Shown here piece by piece: positions 26,617-36,653 of a stretch of DNA of 64,000 nucleotides. Both the position numbers and the translations under genes were made by a program. The stretch's first letter is position 1; the number at the start of each line of letters is the position of its first letter. Source of the DNA: JAGTVG01 sp964543195 (GTDB lineage: Bacteria > Bacteroidota > Bacteroidia > Cytophagales > Cyclobacteriaceae); assembly GCA_964543195.1 (NCBI GenBank), contig CAZIXF010000023.1, positions 12,761-76,760 on the forward strand, in the 5' to 3' direction. The notes beneath the pieces are model-generated. The model saw nothing but the letters and a program-made list of their open reading frames with translations. It had not been told where the DNA came from and made no database searches.

Positions 26617-27699
26617 GTGAACAAAATCGTATATATTCTCTTATTGATCCTTACCACAGTTCATGTGGTGGCCCAGCAAGATAATTCCGGCATATTTGAA
26701 ATTACCTATCTGCATCCCGATCCTGTACTCGGCAGGGAATCACCGGAGGTTAAGGACAATAAATATGGTTTTGAGGGAGGAAAGGTTTTTAAATCCGATG
26801 GGAAATATATTCTGTTCATTACCGAGCTTCATGACGATCCTTTCTGGGCAGCTACCCGGCTTGCCGCCTGGATCAGCAGTGATGGATTAAACTGGACGAG
26901 GGTGGGAACGATCTCTTCCTCCGGCGGACAGCTCACCCCGGACGATCCCAAAGCCTCGATCTGGTCTCCGGTCCCTGTGTATGACAAAAAAAACGGACGA
27001 TGGTCGTTAACCTACATCAGTTTTTATTCGGATGTAAGTATTCAGGGTCAGTGGAAAAGAAAATATGATGGGAGGGTATACCGGATGACTGCCATGGTAC
27101 CCGGCCAGGGTGGGCTCTTCGGGCCATATGGTTATGAAGAAGTGTTGATGGAATACGGACAGCAACCCGCCTCCTGGGAAACCTGGATGGGTGTCACCTC
27201 CTTCTGCCCGTATCCGGTAGACGGAAAATGGCTGGCACTGTATGGCAGCTCGTGGGAAGTGGCAGGTCTTGCCACGGCAACGGCTATCTCCGATTTATGG
27301 GTAAGGGTGCCTTCAGCAGAGCCACTGTTTGAAAATATGGAAAATCCTGTGATCACCCGTTTGAAAAATGGTCTATATGTGGCTGTGTTTGACGGGGCTT
27401 CGAAACATCAGAAAATGGGATATATGTTTTCCGAAGATGGAGTACAGTGGAGCAGAAAATATTTTTTCGGCCTTGAGGCTAATGAAAATAAATGGTGGGA
27501 GCTGAGCCGGACTCCGCTAGGACTGATCGACGAAGGGGATCGGGGATTCACCCTGTATTTTACAGCATATAACAAAAATTTTTATGAATTTGATGAAAAT
27601 GTCTGGATCGAAGAGGCTCCGGATTCCCTGAAAGGCATGTTCGGCAGTGTGGGCATGATGAAACTTAAATTAAAGGAAGATGAAGAACATAACCATTGA
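26617..27699 (+). CDS. Secreted five-bladed beta-propeller protein, GH43/GH117-like
   Basis: A 360-residue protein with a signal peptide (about 1-19, ending VVAQ) and repeated blade motifs of the GH43/GH32 superfamily: FEGGKVFKSDGKYILFITEL, WISSDGLNWTRVG, MGYMFSEDGVQWSRKY. Acidic residues are present at blade starts, but I cannot fix the catalytic triad. The start is a GTG at 26617; the next codons NKIVYILLLILTTV form a good signal peptide. It probably processes or binds a glycan in the periplasm, in keeping with the neighbouring sialidase and sulfatase. Confidence 0.65.
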   Translation: MNKIVYILLLILTTVHVVAQQDNSGIFEITYLHPDPVLGRESPEVKDNKYGFEGGKVFKSDGKYILFITELHDDPFWAATRLAAWISSDGLNWTRVGTISSSGGQLTPDDPKASIWSPVPVYDKKNGRWSLTYISFYSDVSIQGQWKRKYDGRVYRMTAMVPGQGGLFGPYGYEEVLMEYGQQPASWETWMGVTSFCPYPVDGKWLALYGSSWEVAGLATATAISDLWVRVPSAEPLFENMENPVITRLKNGLYVAVFDGASKHQKMGYMFSEDGVQWSRKYFFGLEANENKWWELSRTPLGLIDEGDRGFTLYFTAYNKNFYEFDENVWIEEAPDSLKGMFGSVGMMKLKLKEDEEHNH

Positions 27700-27969
27700 T
27701 AAAAACCTTTGTCATCATAAGGGTAAAATTGACTTTCTTTGATGAAGTGTGTTTTGCTTGTCGAAACCGTTCCGTTCACTGAGGGTCGATGGGTGAGCGG
27801 CGCCAACGATCAAGGAAGAAACGGATTATTGTTTGCAATGACCAAACCATTTGTTGGATGGATAATTCAGGGCTTATTTCCTGATCCCAAATGAATTCGT
27901 TTATAACCCTGATCGCGCCCCGATTAAGATCCATGAGGTTCCGGTGAAATCGTTTAAATAATACAAGTC

Positions 27970-28449
27970 ATGAAATCTTTAACCTTACTCAAAACAAATC
28001 CGGATAAAACGGTAATTATAATCAGACTGATAGCAGGTGGTGTTTTTCTTTCTGAAGGGATCCAGAAATTCCTCTTTCCCTCTTTACGGGGAGCAGGACG
28101 TTTTGAACGGATGGGATTCCCGGATCCGGATTTTTTTGCATCGTTTGTAGGCGTGTTTGAAATGGGTTGCGGCCTGTTGTTTCTTGTGGGATTTGTTACA
28201 CGTTTTGCTGCCGTAGCCATGATCATCAATATGCTGGTGGCCATAATCGTAACGAAAGTGCCCATTCTCTTTGGTCAGAGCTTCGGTCCTTTTGTACTAC
28301 GGGAACTCAAGTCCTACGGCTTCTGGAGTATGACCCATGAAGCCAGGACGGATTTTGCCATGCTGCTGAGCAGTCTGTTCTTACTCATAAAGGGAGCAGG
28401 AAAATATTCCGTTGATTACTGGTTAACTACTTTCAGGAGACAGCTATAA
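27970..28449 (+). CDS. DoxX-family membrane protein
   Basis: A 159-residue inner-membrane protein with four predicted helices. Family features include the first helix with RLIAGGVFLSEGIQKFLFP, the GVFEMGCGLLFLVGF helix and AMIINMLVAIIVTKVP. DoxX-like proteins associate with oxidoreductases and redox stress, but their function is generally unsettled. A hairpin with AAATACG/CGTATTT arms follows the stop. Single gene. Confidence 0.85.
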   Translation: MKSLTLLKTNPDKTVIIIRLIAGGVFLSEGIQKFLFPSLRGAGRFERMGFPDPDFFASFVGVFEMGCGLLFLVGFVTRFAAVAMIINMLVAIIVTKVPILFGQSFGPFVLRELKSYGFWSMTHEARTDFAMLLSSLFLLIKGAGKYSVDYWLTTFRRQL

Positions 28450-28457
28450 TAAAAAGA

Positions 28458-28485
28458 AAATACGACCCCTGCCGGAGCCGTATTT
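28458..28485 (+). terminator. Possible terminator after doxX-like gene
   Basis: AAATACG at 28458-28464 pairs with CGTATTT at 28479-28485 around a 14-base loop, just after the DoxX stop. The downstream T run is weak, so this is tentative. Confidence 0.35.
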
Positions 28486-28624
28486 CAACTGTCAGGGTAA
28501 AGAGTAAAGCTGTCTTATTTCATCCTTTTAATACACGACAAGTATGACCTGAAAAAACTGGTAAGCGATAATAGAATTGATTATATTGTTAATTAAGAGA
28601 ATTACCTGTTTTTTACTATTCGGC

Positions 28625-29851
28625 ATGAATAACATTTCAAAGATTATCGTAATCCTGATTGTACCGGTTGTGCTTTCAGGTAAACCGGCCAAAGGACAGG
28701 ATTATACCGGGAACATTTTCGCGGGCATGCATTCAAGCGTGGTTTACGAGGCAGAAACAATGAAGGCGGAACGGCTTTCGGGTTTACAAACCGAATATTC
28801 AAGTATGGTTTACGAAGCAGGCGTCGATGGTTATGATTTTTTCAGAATACCGGCCCTGGTTAAAACCGGAAATCTGTTAATTGCTTTTGCAGAGGGCCGT
28901 AAGAACAGCCTCAGTGACCATGGCCAGATCGATCTCGTGTTGAAGATCAGCAAGGATCAGGGGAAAACCTGGGGCAAACCGATCAGGGCTATTCATTATG
29001 AGGGCCAGTCATGTCAGAACCCGACCCCGGTATATATTCCGGAAGACAACAAACTGCTCCTTCTTTTTACCAAACGTACCGTGGCAACGGATACTGAAAC
29101 CATGATCCGGGAGGGCTCGGCCGAAGGTTATGTGGGGGCTTATGTTACGGAAAGCACCGATCTCGGGCAAACCTGGAGCTCCCCCAGGGAGATCACCTCC
29201 AATGTTAAAAAGAAAAGCTGGAGATGGTATGCTTTCGGACCGGGAGGAGCCATCATTTTAAAGCATAATGATCATAAGGGCCGGATCATAATCCCGGCCG
29301 ACCACAGCATTTCAGGTGGTAAGGGCAACGAATACCTGGGTTCCCATGTGGTGTATTCCGATGACCAAGGTAGTTCATGGGAAATCGGAGCAATCGACAG
29401 TGAAGGTTATGGTAATATCAATCCCAACGAACTTGCCGTAATAGAAACCGTTTTCGGAACCCTGTACTTCAATACCCGGAGTCAGAATTTCGATGCCGGG
29501 CACAAATACAACCGGGCCATTACCTACAGCAATGACGGAGGAATAACCTTCACCCGGAAATTTTTCCCCGAAGCCTGCCTGGTCACGCCGGTTGTTCATG
29601 CCAGCATAACCCGGACGGACGATAAAGTGGTGTTTGTCGCACCGAATGATCCCGGGGCACGGATAAACCTGTCGATATGGATGAGTTTTGATGAAACCCT
29701 GACCTGGTCTTCACCACGCCTTATACAGGAAGGCCCCTCGGCTTACTCATCCTGTCTGATGCTTGATGAAAGTAATCTTGGCATTCTGTTTGAGACCGGG
29801 GAGGAGAGCCCCTATGAAAGGATCATCTTTAAAAAGATTAATACCGAATGA
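28625..29851 (+). CDS. Exo-alpha-sialidase (GH33-like, BNR repeats)
   Basis: A 408-residue exported six-bladed propeller. It has the sialidase FRIP motif (FFRIPALV, the first arginine of the sialate-binding triad) and Asp-box repeats SKDQGKTW, STDLGQTW, SDDQGSSW and SNDGGITF. Near the C-terminus are RINLSIWMSFDE, a Tyr in PSAYSSCLML and a Glu in FETGEE, consistent with the catalytic Tyr/Glu pair. The frame opens at 28577, but ATG 28625 gives a normal signal peptide. It would release terminal sialic acid from host- or algal-type glycans in the periplasm or outside. No nan catabolic genes are in the window. Confidence 0.85.
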   Translation: MNNISKIIVILIVPVVLSGKPAKGQDYTGNIFAGMHSSVVYEAETMKAERLSGLQTEYSSMVYEAGVDGYDFFRIPALVKTGNLLIAFAEGRKNSLSDHGQIDLVLKISKDQGKTWGKPIRAIHYEGQSCQNPTPVYIPEDNKLLLLFTKRTVATDTETMIREGSAEGYVGAYVTESTDLGQTWSSPREITSNVKKKSWRWYAFGPGGAIILKHNDHKGRIIIPADHSISGGKGNEYLGSHVVYSDDQGSSWEIGAIDSEGYGNINPNELAVIETVFGTLYFNTRSQNFDAGHKYNRAITYSNDGGITFTRKFFPEACLVTPVVHASITRTDDKVVFVAPNDPGARINLSIWMSFDETLTWSSPRLIQEGPSAYSSCLMLDESNLGILFETGEESPYERIIFKKINTE

Positions 29852-29938
29852 TAAAAGCCAAGTAAGGAAACTCATATTTTAATTATCAAGTATCCTTACC
29901 TGGGAAAACATATGCATTTCTTTCTCCTGAGAAAATGG

Positions 29939-31150
29939 TTATGTTTCCGGTTCGGGCTCAGATGACATTGACTTTCTGCTGAACTTACCTGATCCCAGTA
30001 TCCAGGCGGCAATAACGGCCAATATCGAGGCACCGAAACTGAACAGAGCTCCCATTTTGGCTGAATCCAAAATATCGCCTGGAGGAAATGCTACTGTAGC
30101 AATAAATAAAGCTACGGTGAATCCAATCGCGGCCATGAAGGACAATACCGTGAGATCTTTGAAGTTCATCCCGACAGGCAGATCCAGTTTGAAAATTTTC
30201 GCAGCAATAAAGGTAAGCAATACGATACCCAGGGGTTTCCCGATAAACAATCCACCTGTAACAAGTCCTGTAGCCAGGCCTATGGCACTGAAAGCTACGC
30301 CGGCATTGGCAAACCCGAACAGCATCAAAATGAACTCGACAGGATTTTTCCACCAGTGCTCAAACCTGTTAAGCGGATCCTGGGGGCCATCTTCCTCCGT
30401 ACCTTCAAAAAATCCTATATCCGATCCTTGATGAGGCAGCGTAGGTATAATGGGCACTAAAGCCAGTGCAGGATGTATTCCTCCCTGGAAAAAACCGTAC
30501 CATGATACAGGTCCGGCTATCACAATATACCACCAGAAATTGGTGACTTTCAGTCCTTTTTTCAATACAAATACATTGAATAATATCGCACCCACCACGG
30601 CAATAAAGAATGTGGTCAGATGCATCTCGCCAGTGGGGTAAAATACGGCAAGTATGATCAATCCGGCCGCATCATCTGCAATGGCCAGCAACAACAGGAA
30701 AGGAATGGCAGGATGACCCTTACCAAATATTATCCTGGCCACAAGATACGAAAAAGCAATATCGGTAGCACAGGGAATAGCCCAGCCACGGGTCAATTCA
30801 GGTGCATCGAAAGTAAGGGCACCTCCTATATACAGTAAGGCGGGGCCAGCAATACCGCCTGCTGTAGCTATCAGGGGCGTCGCCGCTGTCTTAGGAGAGG
30901 ATAAAGCCCCTCCCGGGAGCATAGCCTCCCATATTTCCTTGGCTGCCAGGGCAAAAAAGAAACACATCAGCACCTCATTCACGATAAAATGAAAACTTCC
31001 ATGAGGAAAAAATTCGTGCTCAATCAATTCATGATAGGTATGTGCATCTACGTTGGCAAAAATTAATGCCGCTATGGCCCCAATGATTAGAAATATACTA
31101 TTGTTCAGAAGAAATCTGATCACATCTTTACCTGAATCTACATTTGCCAT
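29939..31150 (-). CDS. nhaA: Na+/H+ antiporter NhaA
   Basis: A 403-residue inner-membrane protein with about 12 helices. The signature segments are present: WAIPCATDIAFSY (helix IV/Asp133 region of E. coli NhaA) and LLLLAIADDAAGLIILAVF (the Asp163/Asp164 pair). It exports Na+ in exchange for H+ and fits with a sodium-pumping Rnf complex later in the window and a saline habitat. A loop of extra acidic residues (FEGTEEDGPQDP) is normal for this subgroup. Monocistronic, convergent with the sialidase gene. Confidence 0.95.
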   Translation of the reverse strand: MANVDSGKDVIRFLLNNSIFLIIGAIAALIFANVDAHTYHELIEHEFFPHGSFHFIVNEVLMCFFFALAAKEIWEAMLPGGALSSPKTAATPLIATAGGIAGPALLYIGGALTFDAPELTRGWAIPCATDIAFSYLVARIIFGKGHPAIPFLLLLAIADDAAGLIILAVFYPTGEMHLTTFFIAVVGAILFNVFVLKKGLKVTNFWWYIVIAGPVSWYGFFQGGIHPALALVPIIPTLPHQGSDIGFFEGTEEDGPQDPLNRFEHWWKNPVEFILMLFGFANAGVAFSAIGLATGLVTGGLFIGKPLGIVLLTFIAAKIFKLDLPVGMNFKDLTVLSFMAAIGFTVALFIATVAFPPGDILDSAKMGALFSFGASILAVIAAWILGSGKFSRKSMSSEPEPET

Positions 31151-31417
31151 AATCTCAATTATTAAACATAAAAAACCTCAATTATCTCTGTTGATTAACT
31201 TAAAAAAATGTAACTTGAGTTAAGAAAAATGATATTTTGCCTCTCAAATGAGAAATCCGGCACCAAATTACTCCATGTCCGATTGACAAAAAAGTGTTTA
31301 AAGAAAAAATTAATTGGCGAGGGAGAATATCACCTGATCATATCCGGGCTTCGATAATCCAATTTAGATATGATTGATTATTTTTGTTCATATTTTTTGA
31401 TCACAACCATTTAATCC

Positions 31418-33532
31418 ATGAAAAAGATTATCAGTTTTTTTTCTGTCATAGTAATTATTTCATCCTGTACTCAGGAAATGAGCAATGTAAATATGAATAA
31501 TAATCCTTTTTTAGCGTCTTATGACACGCCTTATGAGGTACCTCCCTTTGAAAAGATCAGGCTGGAGCATTACAAGCCTGCCATTGAAAAAGGGATGGAA
31601 GAACATAACAGGGAGATCGAAGCCATTGTCAACCGGGATGAGGCCCCTGCTTTTGAAAACACCATTGAAGCTATGGACAGAAGCGGGCTGCTTCTTGACA
31701 GGGTTACCAGTGTATTCTACAATCTCTTATCTGCCAATACCAGTAAGGAACTTCAACAACTGGCAAAAGATATTTCACCCGAGCTCTCCAGGCACCGGGA
31801 TGAAATTTCAATGAATCCCGATCTTTTTAAAAAGGTTAAGGCCATATATGATAAAAAAGGCCAGTTGGACCTGACAACGGAACAGGAACAGCTGCTGGAA
31901 AAATACTATAAACGATTTGTCCGGAACGGTGCCAACCTGGATGATCAGCAGAAGGAAGAACTGAAAAAGATCAATGAAGAACTTTCCTTACTTTCACTCC
32001 AGTTTGATGAAAATCTGCTGGCCGGAGACAACGAATGGAAACTGGTGATCGAAAAGGAGGAAGACCTGGCCGGTTTACCGGAAATGATCATAGCCTCAGC
32101 AGCGGAAGCGGCCAAAGAGGCGGGACTCGAAAGCAATTGGGTCATCACGCTTCACAAACCCAGCTGGATACCTTTTCTCCAATATTCGGAAAACAGGGAT
32201 CTTCGGGAAAAGGTTTTTACGGCCTGGCGGATGCGGGGAAACAACAATGATGAATACGATAACAAGGAAATCATCAGGAAGACGATCGCTCTGCGCGATA
32301 AAAAAGCCTCCCTCCTGGGTTATGAGAGCTGGGCCGAATATGTACTCGACAACAATATGGCCAAAACTCCCGGCAGGGTGTATGATTTAGTCTTAAGTCT
32401 CTGGGAAAAAGCTTTACCGGTAGCCAAGGCCGAAGCAGAAGCCATGCAGGAGATGATCGATGCGGAAGGTGGAGACTTTGAGTTGAAGCCCTGGGACTGG
32501 TGGTATTATGCAGAGAAGGTAAGAAAGGCCCGGTATGATCTGGATGATGAGGAATTGAGGCCCTATTTTGAATTGAACAATGTAAAAGAGGGACTGTTTT
32601 ACGTAGTCAATAAATTATTCGGCCTGGAATTCAAATTGCGCTCCGATCTGCCCGTACCTCATCCGGATGCGGTAGCCTATGAGGTCCTGGAAAACGATGG
32701 ATCCCACGTGGGGATCTTATATATGGATTTCCATCCCCGGGCCAGCAAAACCGGGGGCGCCTGGATGAATTCCTACCGGAAACAATTCAAAAGGGATGGT
32801 GAAGACATCACACCGGTAATAACCACTGTGTTCAATTTCACCAAGCCGGCTGGGGATGAACCCGCATTGCTCACTTTCGATGAGTCCCGGACCATGTTCC
32901 ATGAGATGGGTCATGCCCTCCATGGCTTGCTTTCCGAATGCAGTTATAAAACCTTGTCGGGCACTTCCGTACCCCGTGATTTTGTGGAATTGCCTTCACA
33001 GGTTCTGGAAAACTGGGCGGGAGAACCCGAAGTGCTGAATAAATACGCCAGGCATTATAAAACGGGAGAAGTGATACCGGAAGAACTCATACAGAAACTC
33101 GAGGCATCGGGAAAATTTAACCAGGGTTTTGCTACCGTTGAATACCTGGCCGCCTCGATCCTGGATATGGATTATCACACCACGGATCAGACTGAAAATA
33201 TCGATCCCCTGGAATTTGAAAAAAGATCAATGGACAGGATCGGTTTGATCGAAGAGATAATCCCCCGTTACAGAAGCACATTTTTTGCACATATATTTGC
33301 CGGAGGATATTCTGCCGGTTATTACAGCTATAAATGGGCTGAAGTGCTGGATGCCGATGCCTATGAGGCATTCAAGGAAACGGGAGACATTTTTAATCCT
33401 GATGTGGCCGGATCATTCAGAGAGAACATTCTTTCAAAGGGAGGAACCGATGAAGCCATGAACCTGTATATTAATTTCCGCGGAAAGGAACCCGGGCTTG
33501 ATCCCCTGTTAAAAAGAAGCGGATTATTATGA
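31418..33532 (+). CDS. dcp: M3-family zinc metallopeptidase (peptidyl-dipeptidase Dcp / oligopeptidase-like), lipoprotein
   Basis: A 704-residue thimet-oligopeptidase-type enzyme. The zinc motif HEMGHALHG lies at about residues 495-503, with the third ligand in the following FVELPSQVLENW segment (Glu). The N-terminus MKKIISFFSVIVIISSC is a lipoprotein signal with lipobox ISSC, so it is probably anchored in the periplasm or outer membrane. It would hydrolyse short peptides. The sulfatase gene starts 25 bases downstream, so they may be co-transcribed, though the functional link is not obvious. Confidence 0.93.
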   Translation: MKKIISFFSVIVIISSCTQEMSNVNMNNNPFLASYDTPYEVPPFEKIRLEHYKPAIEKGMEEHNREIEAIVNRDEAPAFENTIEAMDRSGLLLDRVTSVFYNLLSANTSKELQQLAKDISPELSRHRDEISMNPDLFKKVKAIYDKKGQLDLTTEQEQLLEKYYKRFVRNGANLDDQQKEELKKINEELSLLSLQFDENLLAGDNEWKLVIEKEEDLAGLPEMIIASAAEAAKEAGLESNWVITLHKPSWIPFLQYSENRDLREKVFTAWRMRGNNNDEYDNKEIIRKTIALRDKKASLLGYESWAEYVLDNNMAKTPGRVYDLVLSLWEKALPVAKAEAEAMQEMIDAEGGDFELKPWDWWYYAEKVRKARYDLDDEELRPYFELNNVKEGLFYVVNKLFGLEFKLRSDLPVPHPDAVAYEVLENDGSHVGILYMDFHPRASKTGGAWMNSYRKQFKRDGEDITPVITTVFNFTKPAGDEPALLTFDESRTMFHEMGHALHGLLSECSYKTLSGTSVPRDFVELPSQVLENWAGEPEVLNKYARHYKTGEVIPEELIQKLEASGKFNQGFATVEYLAASILDMDYHTTDQTENIDPLEFEKRSMDRIGLIEEIIPRYRSTFFAHIFAGGYSAGYYSYKWAEVLDADAYEAFKETGDIFNPDVAGSFRENILSKGGTDEAMNLYINFRGKEPGLDPLLKRSGLL

Positions 33533-33557
33533 AAATATTCTGTCGTTACCGGGAATT

Positions 33558-35129
33558 ATGAATTATTCGGGTGTCTCATATCTTGCTATATTGATTTTGG
33601 TATTGGCCTTCTGGACCTGCACCACGGATAAAGGTCCGAAAACCACAGCAAATAAAAGAACCAATATACTATTCATTGCAGTGGATGATCTCAAGCCGGC
33701 ACTGGGATGTTATGGCGACCCGAAAGTTCATTCACCTCAAATTGATAAACTGGCTGGCGAGGGAACCGTTTTCATGCTGAACTATTGCCAACAGTCTGTC
33801 TGTGCGCCTTCCAGGGCGAGTCTGCTAACGGGACGTTACCCTGACCAGTTGCGCGTATGGGACCTTCAGACCCTTATCAGAGAAAAGAATCCCGGGATAG
33901 TCACACTGCCTCAATATTTTAAAAATCAGGGATACAAAACTGCCGCCACGGGAAAGATCTTCGACCCCCGGAGCCTTGAAGGAAGCTGGGGCGGTCCGCA
34001 TGATCCCCCTTCCTGGTCATTTGATTATATATCACCCGGCGAATTGGATACATATAACCCTGAAACAGGACGGCCCTCTTATTTTTATGCCGGGAGAGAG
34101 GCCAGGGAAAAAATCGCTGCTTTACAACGGGAAGCAAGGGATGCAGGGTTCAGCTCACCGGGTGATACCAGGGATTATGTAAAAGAGCGGTATTTTCCTT
34201 CCGTGGAACGGGCTGAAGTCCCTTTCGATGCTTATACGGATGGTGCCTTATGCAATCATGGCCTCGAATTGATGGACTCTTTGGCTGACATCGACGATCC
34301 TTTTTTCCTGGCCGTAGGATTTCACCGGCCCCATCTTCCTTTTGTGGCTCCCGCAGAATACTGGGATCTATACGACAGATCGGATTTTACAACTGCAGAT
34401 TTTCAAAAACAGGCCACAAACAGTCCCGATCTTGCCTATCACAATTCCGGGGAATTAAGAAACGGTTATACAGGGATTCCATCGGATAGTATTTTACCGG
34501 AAGAGCTTCAGCTTGAATTAATTCACGGATATTATGCGGCTACCAATTTTATTGACGATATGGTCGGAAGATTGCTGGACAGGCTTGAAACATTGGACCT
34601 TAATGATAATACGATCGTGATAGTATGGGGCGACCATGGATGGCACCTGGGAGACCACGGAATGTGGTGCAAGCATTCAAATTTTGAACAGGCCACCCGG
34701 GCACCCCTTATCATTCGGGCACCGTTTCAGCAATATAAAGGAGGAAAACATTACGGACCAACTGAATTTACAGATATTGCAACTACACTATGCGAACTCG
34801 CCGGACTGGACATACCCCCGTATTTTGAGGGAATCAGCCTCGCCCCTGCCCTGGATGACCCGGAAGTGAAAATCAGGGAGTCGGCATTGAGCCAATATCC
34901 CCGCGAAGATATGAAATATATGGGCTATACGATCCGTACCGGCCTGTACCGGTTGACAAAATGGATTGAAAGAGAAACAGGAAAGGTGCGTGCTGTAGAA
35001 CTTTATGATTACGAAACCGATCCTTTGGAAACTATTAATTTTGCTGATGATCCGGAATATGTAAAGATCAGGCAATCGCTCGACAGCATACTTTCCAAAA
35101 GAATAGAAGATCCTGCTTCTCATCATTGA
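33558..35129 (+). CDS. Sulfatase, iduronate-2-sulfatase-like (type I, S1 family), lipoprotein
   Basis: A 523-residue type I sulfatase. The active-site CAPSR lies at Cys82 in QQSVCAPSRASLLTGRYP; the Cys would be converted to formylglycine by an anaerobic or aerobic maturase encoded elsewhere. Metal site residues include AVDD (Asp43/44) and WGDHGWHLGDHGMWCKH. Sequence and length match the iduronate-2-sulfatase-like group (FHRPHLPFVAP). An N-terminal hydrophobic segment followed by FWTC at Cys21 suggests lipidation. It would remove sulfate from marine or host polysaccharides. Confidence 0.92.
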   Translation: MNYSGVSYLAILILVLAFWTCTTDKGPKTTANKRTNILFIAVDDLKPALGCYGDPKVHSPQIDKLAGEGTVFMLNYCQQSVCAPSRASLLTGRYPDQLRVWDLQTLIREKNPGIVTLPQYFKNQGYKTAATGKIFDPRSLEGSWGGPHDPPSWSFDYISPGELDTYNPETGRPSYFYAGREAREKIAALQREARDAGFSSPGDTRDYVKERYFPSVERAEVPFDAYTDGALCNHGLELMDSLADIDDPFFLAVGFHRPHLPFVAPAEYWDLYDRSDFTTADFQKQATNSPDLAYHNSGELRNGYTGIPSDSILPEELQLELIHGYYAATNFIDDMVGRLLDRLETLDLNDNTIVIVWGDHGWHLGDHGMWCKHSNFEQATRAPLIIRAPFQQYKGGKHYGPTEFTDIATTLCELAGLDIPPYFEGISLAPALDDPEVKIRESALSQYPREDMKYMGYTIRTGLYRLTKWIERETGKVRAVELYDYETDPLETINFADDPEYVKIRQSLDSILSKRIEDPASHH

Positions 35130-35131
35130 AG

Positions 35132-35166
35132 CCGGTAAGATTTCAACCTGGCTACCCGGTCTTTTT
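35132..35166 (+). terminator. Possible terminator after the sulfatase gene
   Basis: CCGGTA at 35132-35137 pairs imperfectly with TACCCGG at 35153-35159, followed by a T run at 35162-35166. It lies between convergent genes. Moderate fit only. Confidence 0.35.
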
Positions 35167-35210
35167 GAATAATCACACTGCCATGAGCCGATAATTGATG
35201 ATCACAGAGA

Positions 35211-36011
35211 TCAGGAGGCAACTCCTCTCAATTCCTCCAGCAATACCTGGAAGAATTTATCTTTTGCATGCTTTTCAAGCCAGGGTTCATGACCGCAATT
35301 TTCAAGGAGAAAAAATCTGAAATCCCTTACACGGGATTCCAGGGGTTCTTTTACTCCCTGCCAGGGATGGGCATCATTCTTGCCATGGATAGCCACTACC
35401 GGGCATTCAAGCCTGGTCATCTCCTCCAAAAGTCGGCCACTGCTCCGCCAGTGACCGGCTTCCGTCCATATTTTCCGGAAAATATCGGGCTGGTATTCTA
35501 TGGTCGGATCGACCAGCGTCTCAGGATCATACGCATCAGCCTTGAGCAGCAGCCGGCCTATCTCCCCGAATATCCTGGTCTTTTTTTCGCCAGTCGCATA
35601 GCGCCATTCCTGCTGCAATGCATCAAACAGTCTTCTTTCATCACCGGATAACCGCCTCAGCCTTTTCCTGGTGATATCTTTGGCGAATTCTTCCCTGAAG
35701 GGCCCGGCATTCACCAGGATCAACTTTTTCACCATATGGGGATTGTCTGCCGTCAATAACATTGAAAGCCAGGCTCCCCATGAATGGCCGATCAAAACCA
35801 CGGGGGGCTCACCATAGTCGTCAATCTGGGCGGCCAGTTCCTTTTTCTGCCCTTCCAGAGAATCAGCAGACTGCAAAGCCTCCACTACACCAAAATGGCG
35901 GCTGATCCCCTCGGCAACCGGCCTGGCAGAACCAGGTGCTCCGGGGCCTCCGTGAACTACAACTGCCCTGTAAGGTAGTTTACCGTACTTTCTGACAGAT
36001 TCCAACAGCAT
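35211..36011 (-). CDS. Alpha/beta-fold hydrolase
   Basis: A 266-residue hydrolase with oxyanion segment HGGPGAPGS, nucleophile elbow GHSWGAW (Ser), an Asp in VAIHGKNDAHPW and the catalytic His in ENCGHEPWLE. The HGGPG motif places it near proline iminopeptidase-like and haloperoxidase-like members. The frame is open to a TTG at 36068; I prefer ATG 36011, because the extra residues are not family-like. Cytoplasmic, since no signal peptide is visible. Substrate unknown. Confidence 0.85.
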   Translation of the reverse strand: MLLESVRKYGKLPYRAVVVHGGPGAPGSARPVAEGISRHFGVVEALQSADSLEGQKKELAAQIDDYGEPPVVLIGHSWGAWLSMLLTADNPHMVKKLILVNAGPFREEFAKDITRKRLRRLSGDERRLFDALQQEWRYATGEKKTRIFGEIGRLLLKADAYDPETLVDPTIEYQPDIFRKIWTEAGHWRSSGRLLEEMTRLECPVVAIHGKNDAHPWQGVKEPLESRVRDFRFFLLENCGHEPWLEKHAKDKFFQVLLEELRGVAS

Positions 36012-36131
36012 CCGGTTTATTGTGAACAGGGTATAAATTAATGAATACAAAGGAAAATAAACAGTCAATACGCTGAAAGTGCGGAATTCCTCCGTGAAGA
36101 ATCAGGATGAACTGCACGAATCAGAAAAAAA

Positions 36132-36650
36132 TCACCTTCCCCTTCTCCACCCCGGGCCATGTGGCCCTCTTCCATCCCGGAACCGGCGGGGGCCTACTGC
36201 ATTTCTCAGGGTATTTAAAAGGATCTGTTCCTGCTCCTCATTACATATTTCCATTACATTTCTGAAATGTCTGAAATTCATCAGTTCGAGATCCGCCTGT
36301 TTTTCTCCTATCTCACGGACCAGCTGTTCAGCCTCATTGGTAAACTCCTGTTTTTGCATCATGTTCATCAGTTCTCTTCTTAACACCCTGATCTCATTGA
36401 TCTTTTCTTCCAACTTTTGCCTGTGTTGAAACACCATAGAATCGAATTCGGCTTCTTGTTGCGGAGTAAAATTCAACTCCCTTTTCAAATACTGAGTTCC
36501 CCTGCCTGTATCGGCCATTCGGTTTCCTGGTGGTGTGAAGTCCACCGGAGCCTCCCGGCTTAACCATAAAACGGTAATCGAAACAAGGTTAAGGATAATA
36601 AGTATTATTACGATTATCCAGAGAATATTTTTATTTATTGAAATAGCCAT
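36132..36650 (-). CDS. Spy/CpxP-like periplasmic protein (heavy-metal-sensor type)
   Basis: A 172-residue protein with an N-terminal membrane anchor (about 9-30) and a helical periplasmic region (LKRELNFTPQQEAEFDSMVF and RELMNMMQKQEFTNEAEQLV), as in Spy/CpxP/CnrX-type proteins. The C-terminus is Gly/Arg/Pro-rich. It begins 3 bases after the anti-sigma-like gene stop, so it belongs to the sigma operon. A role as chaperone or metal-stress sensor in the periplasm is inferred from the family. Confidence 0.7.
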   Translation of the reverse strand: MAISINKNILWIIVIILIILNLVSITVLWLSREAPVDFTPPGNRMADTGRGTQYLKRELNFTPQQEAEFDSMVFQHRQKLEEKINEIRVLRRELMNMMQKQEFTNEAEQLVREIGEKQADLELMNFRHFRNVMEICNEEQEQILLNTLRNAVGPRRFRDGRGPHGPGWRRGR

Positions 36651-36653
36651 GGA

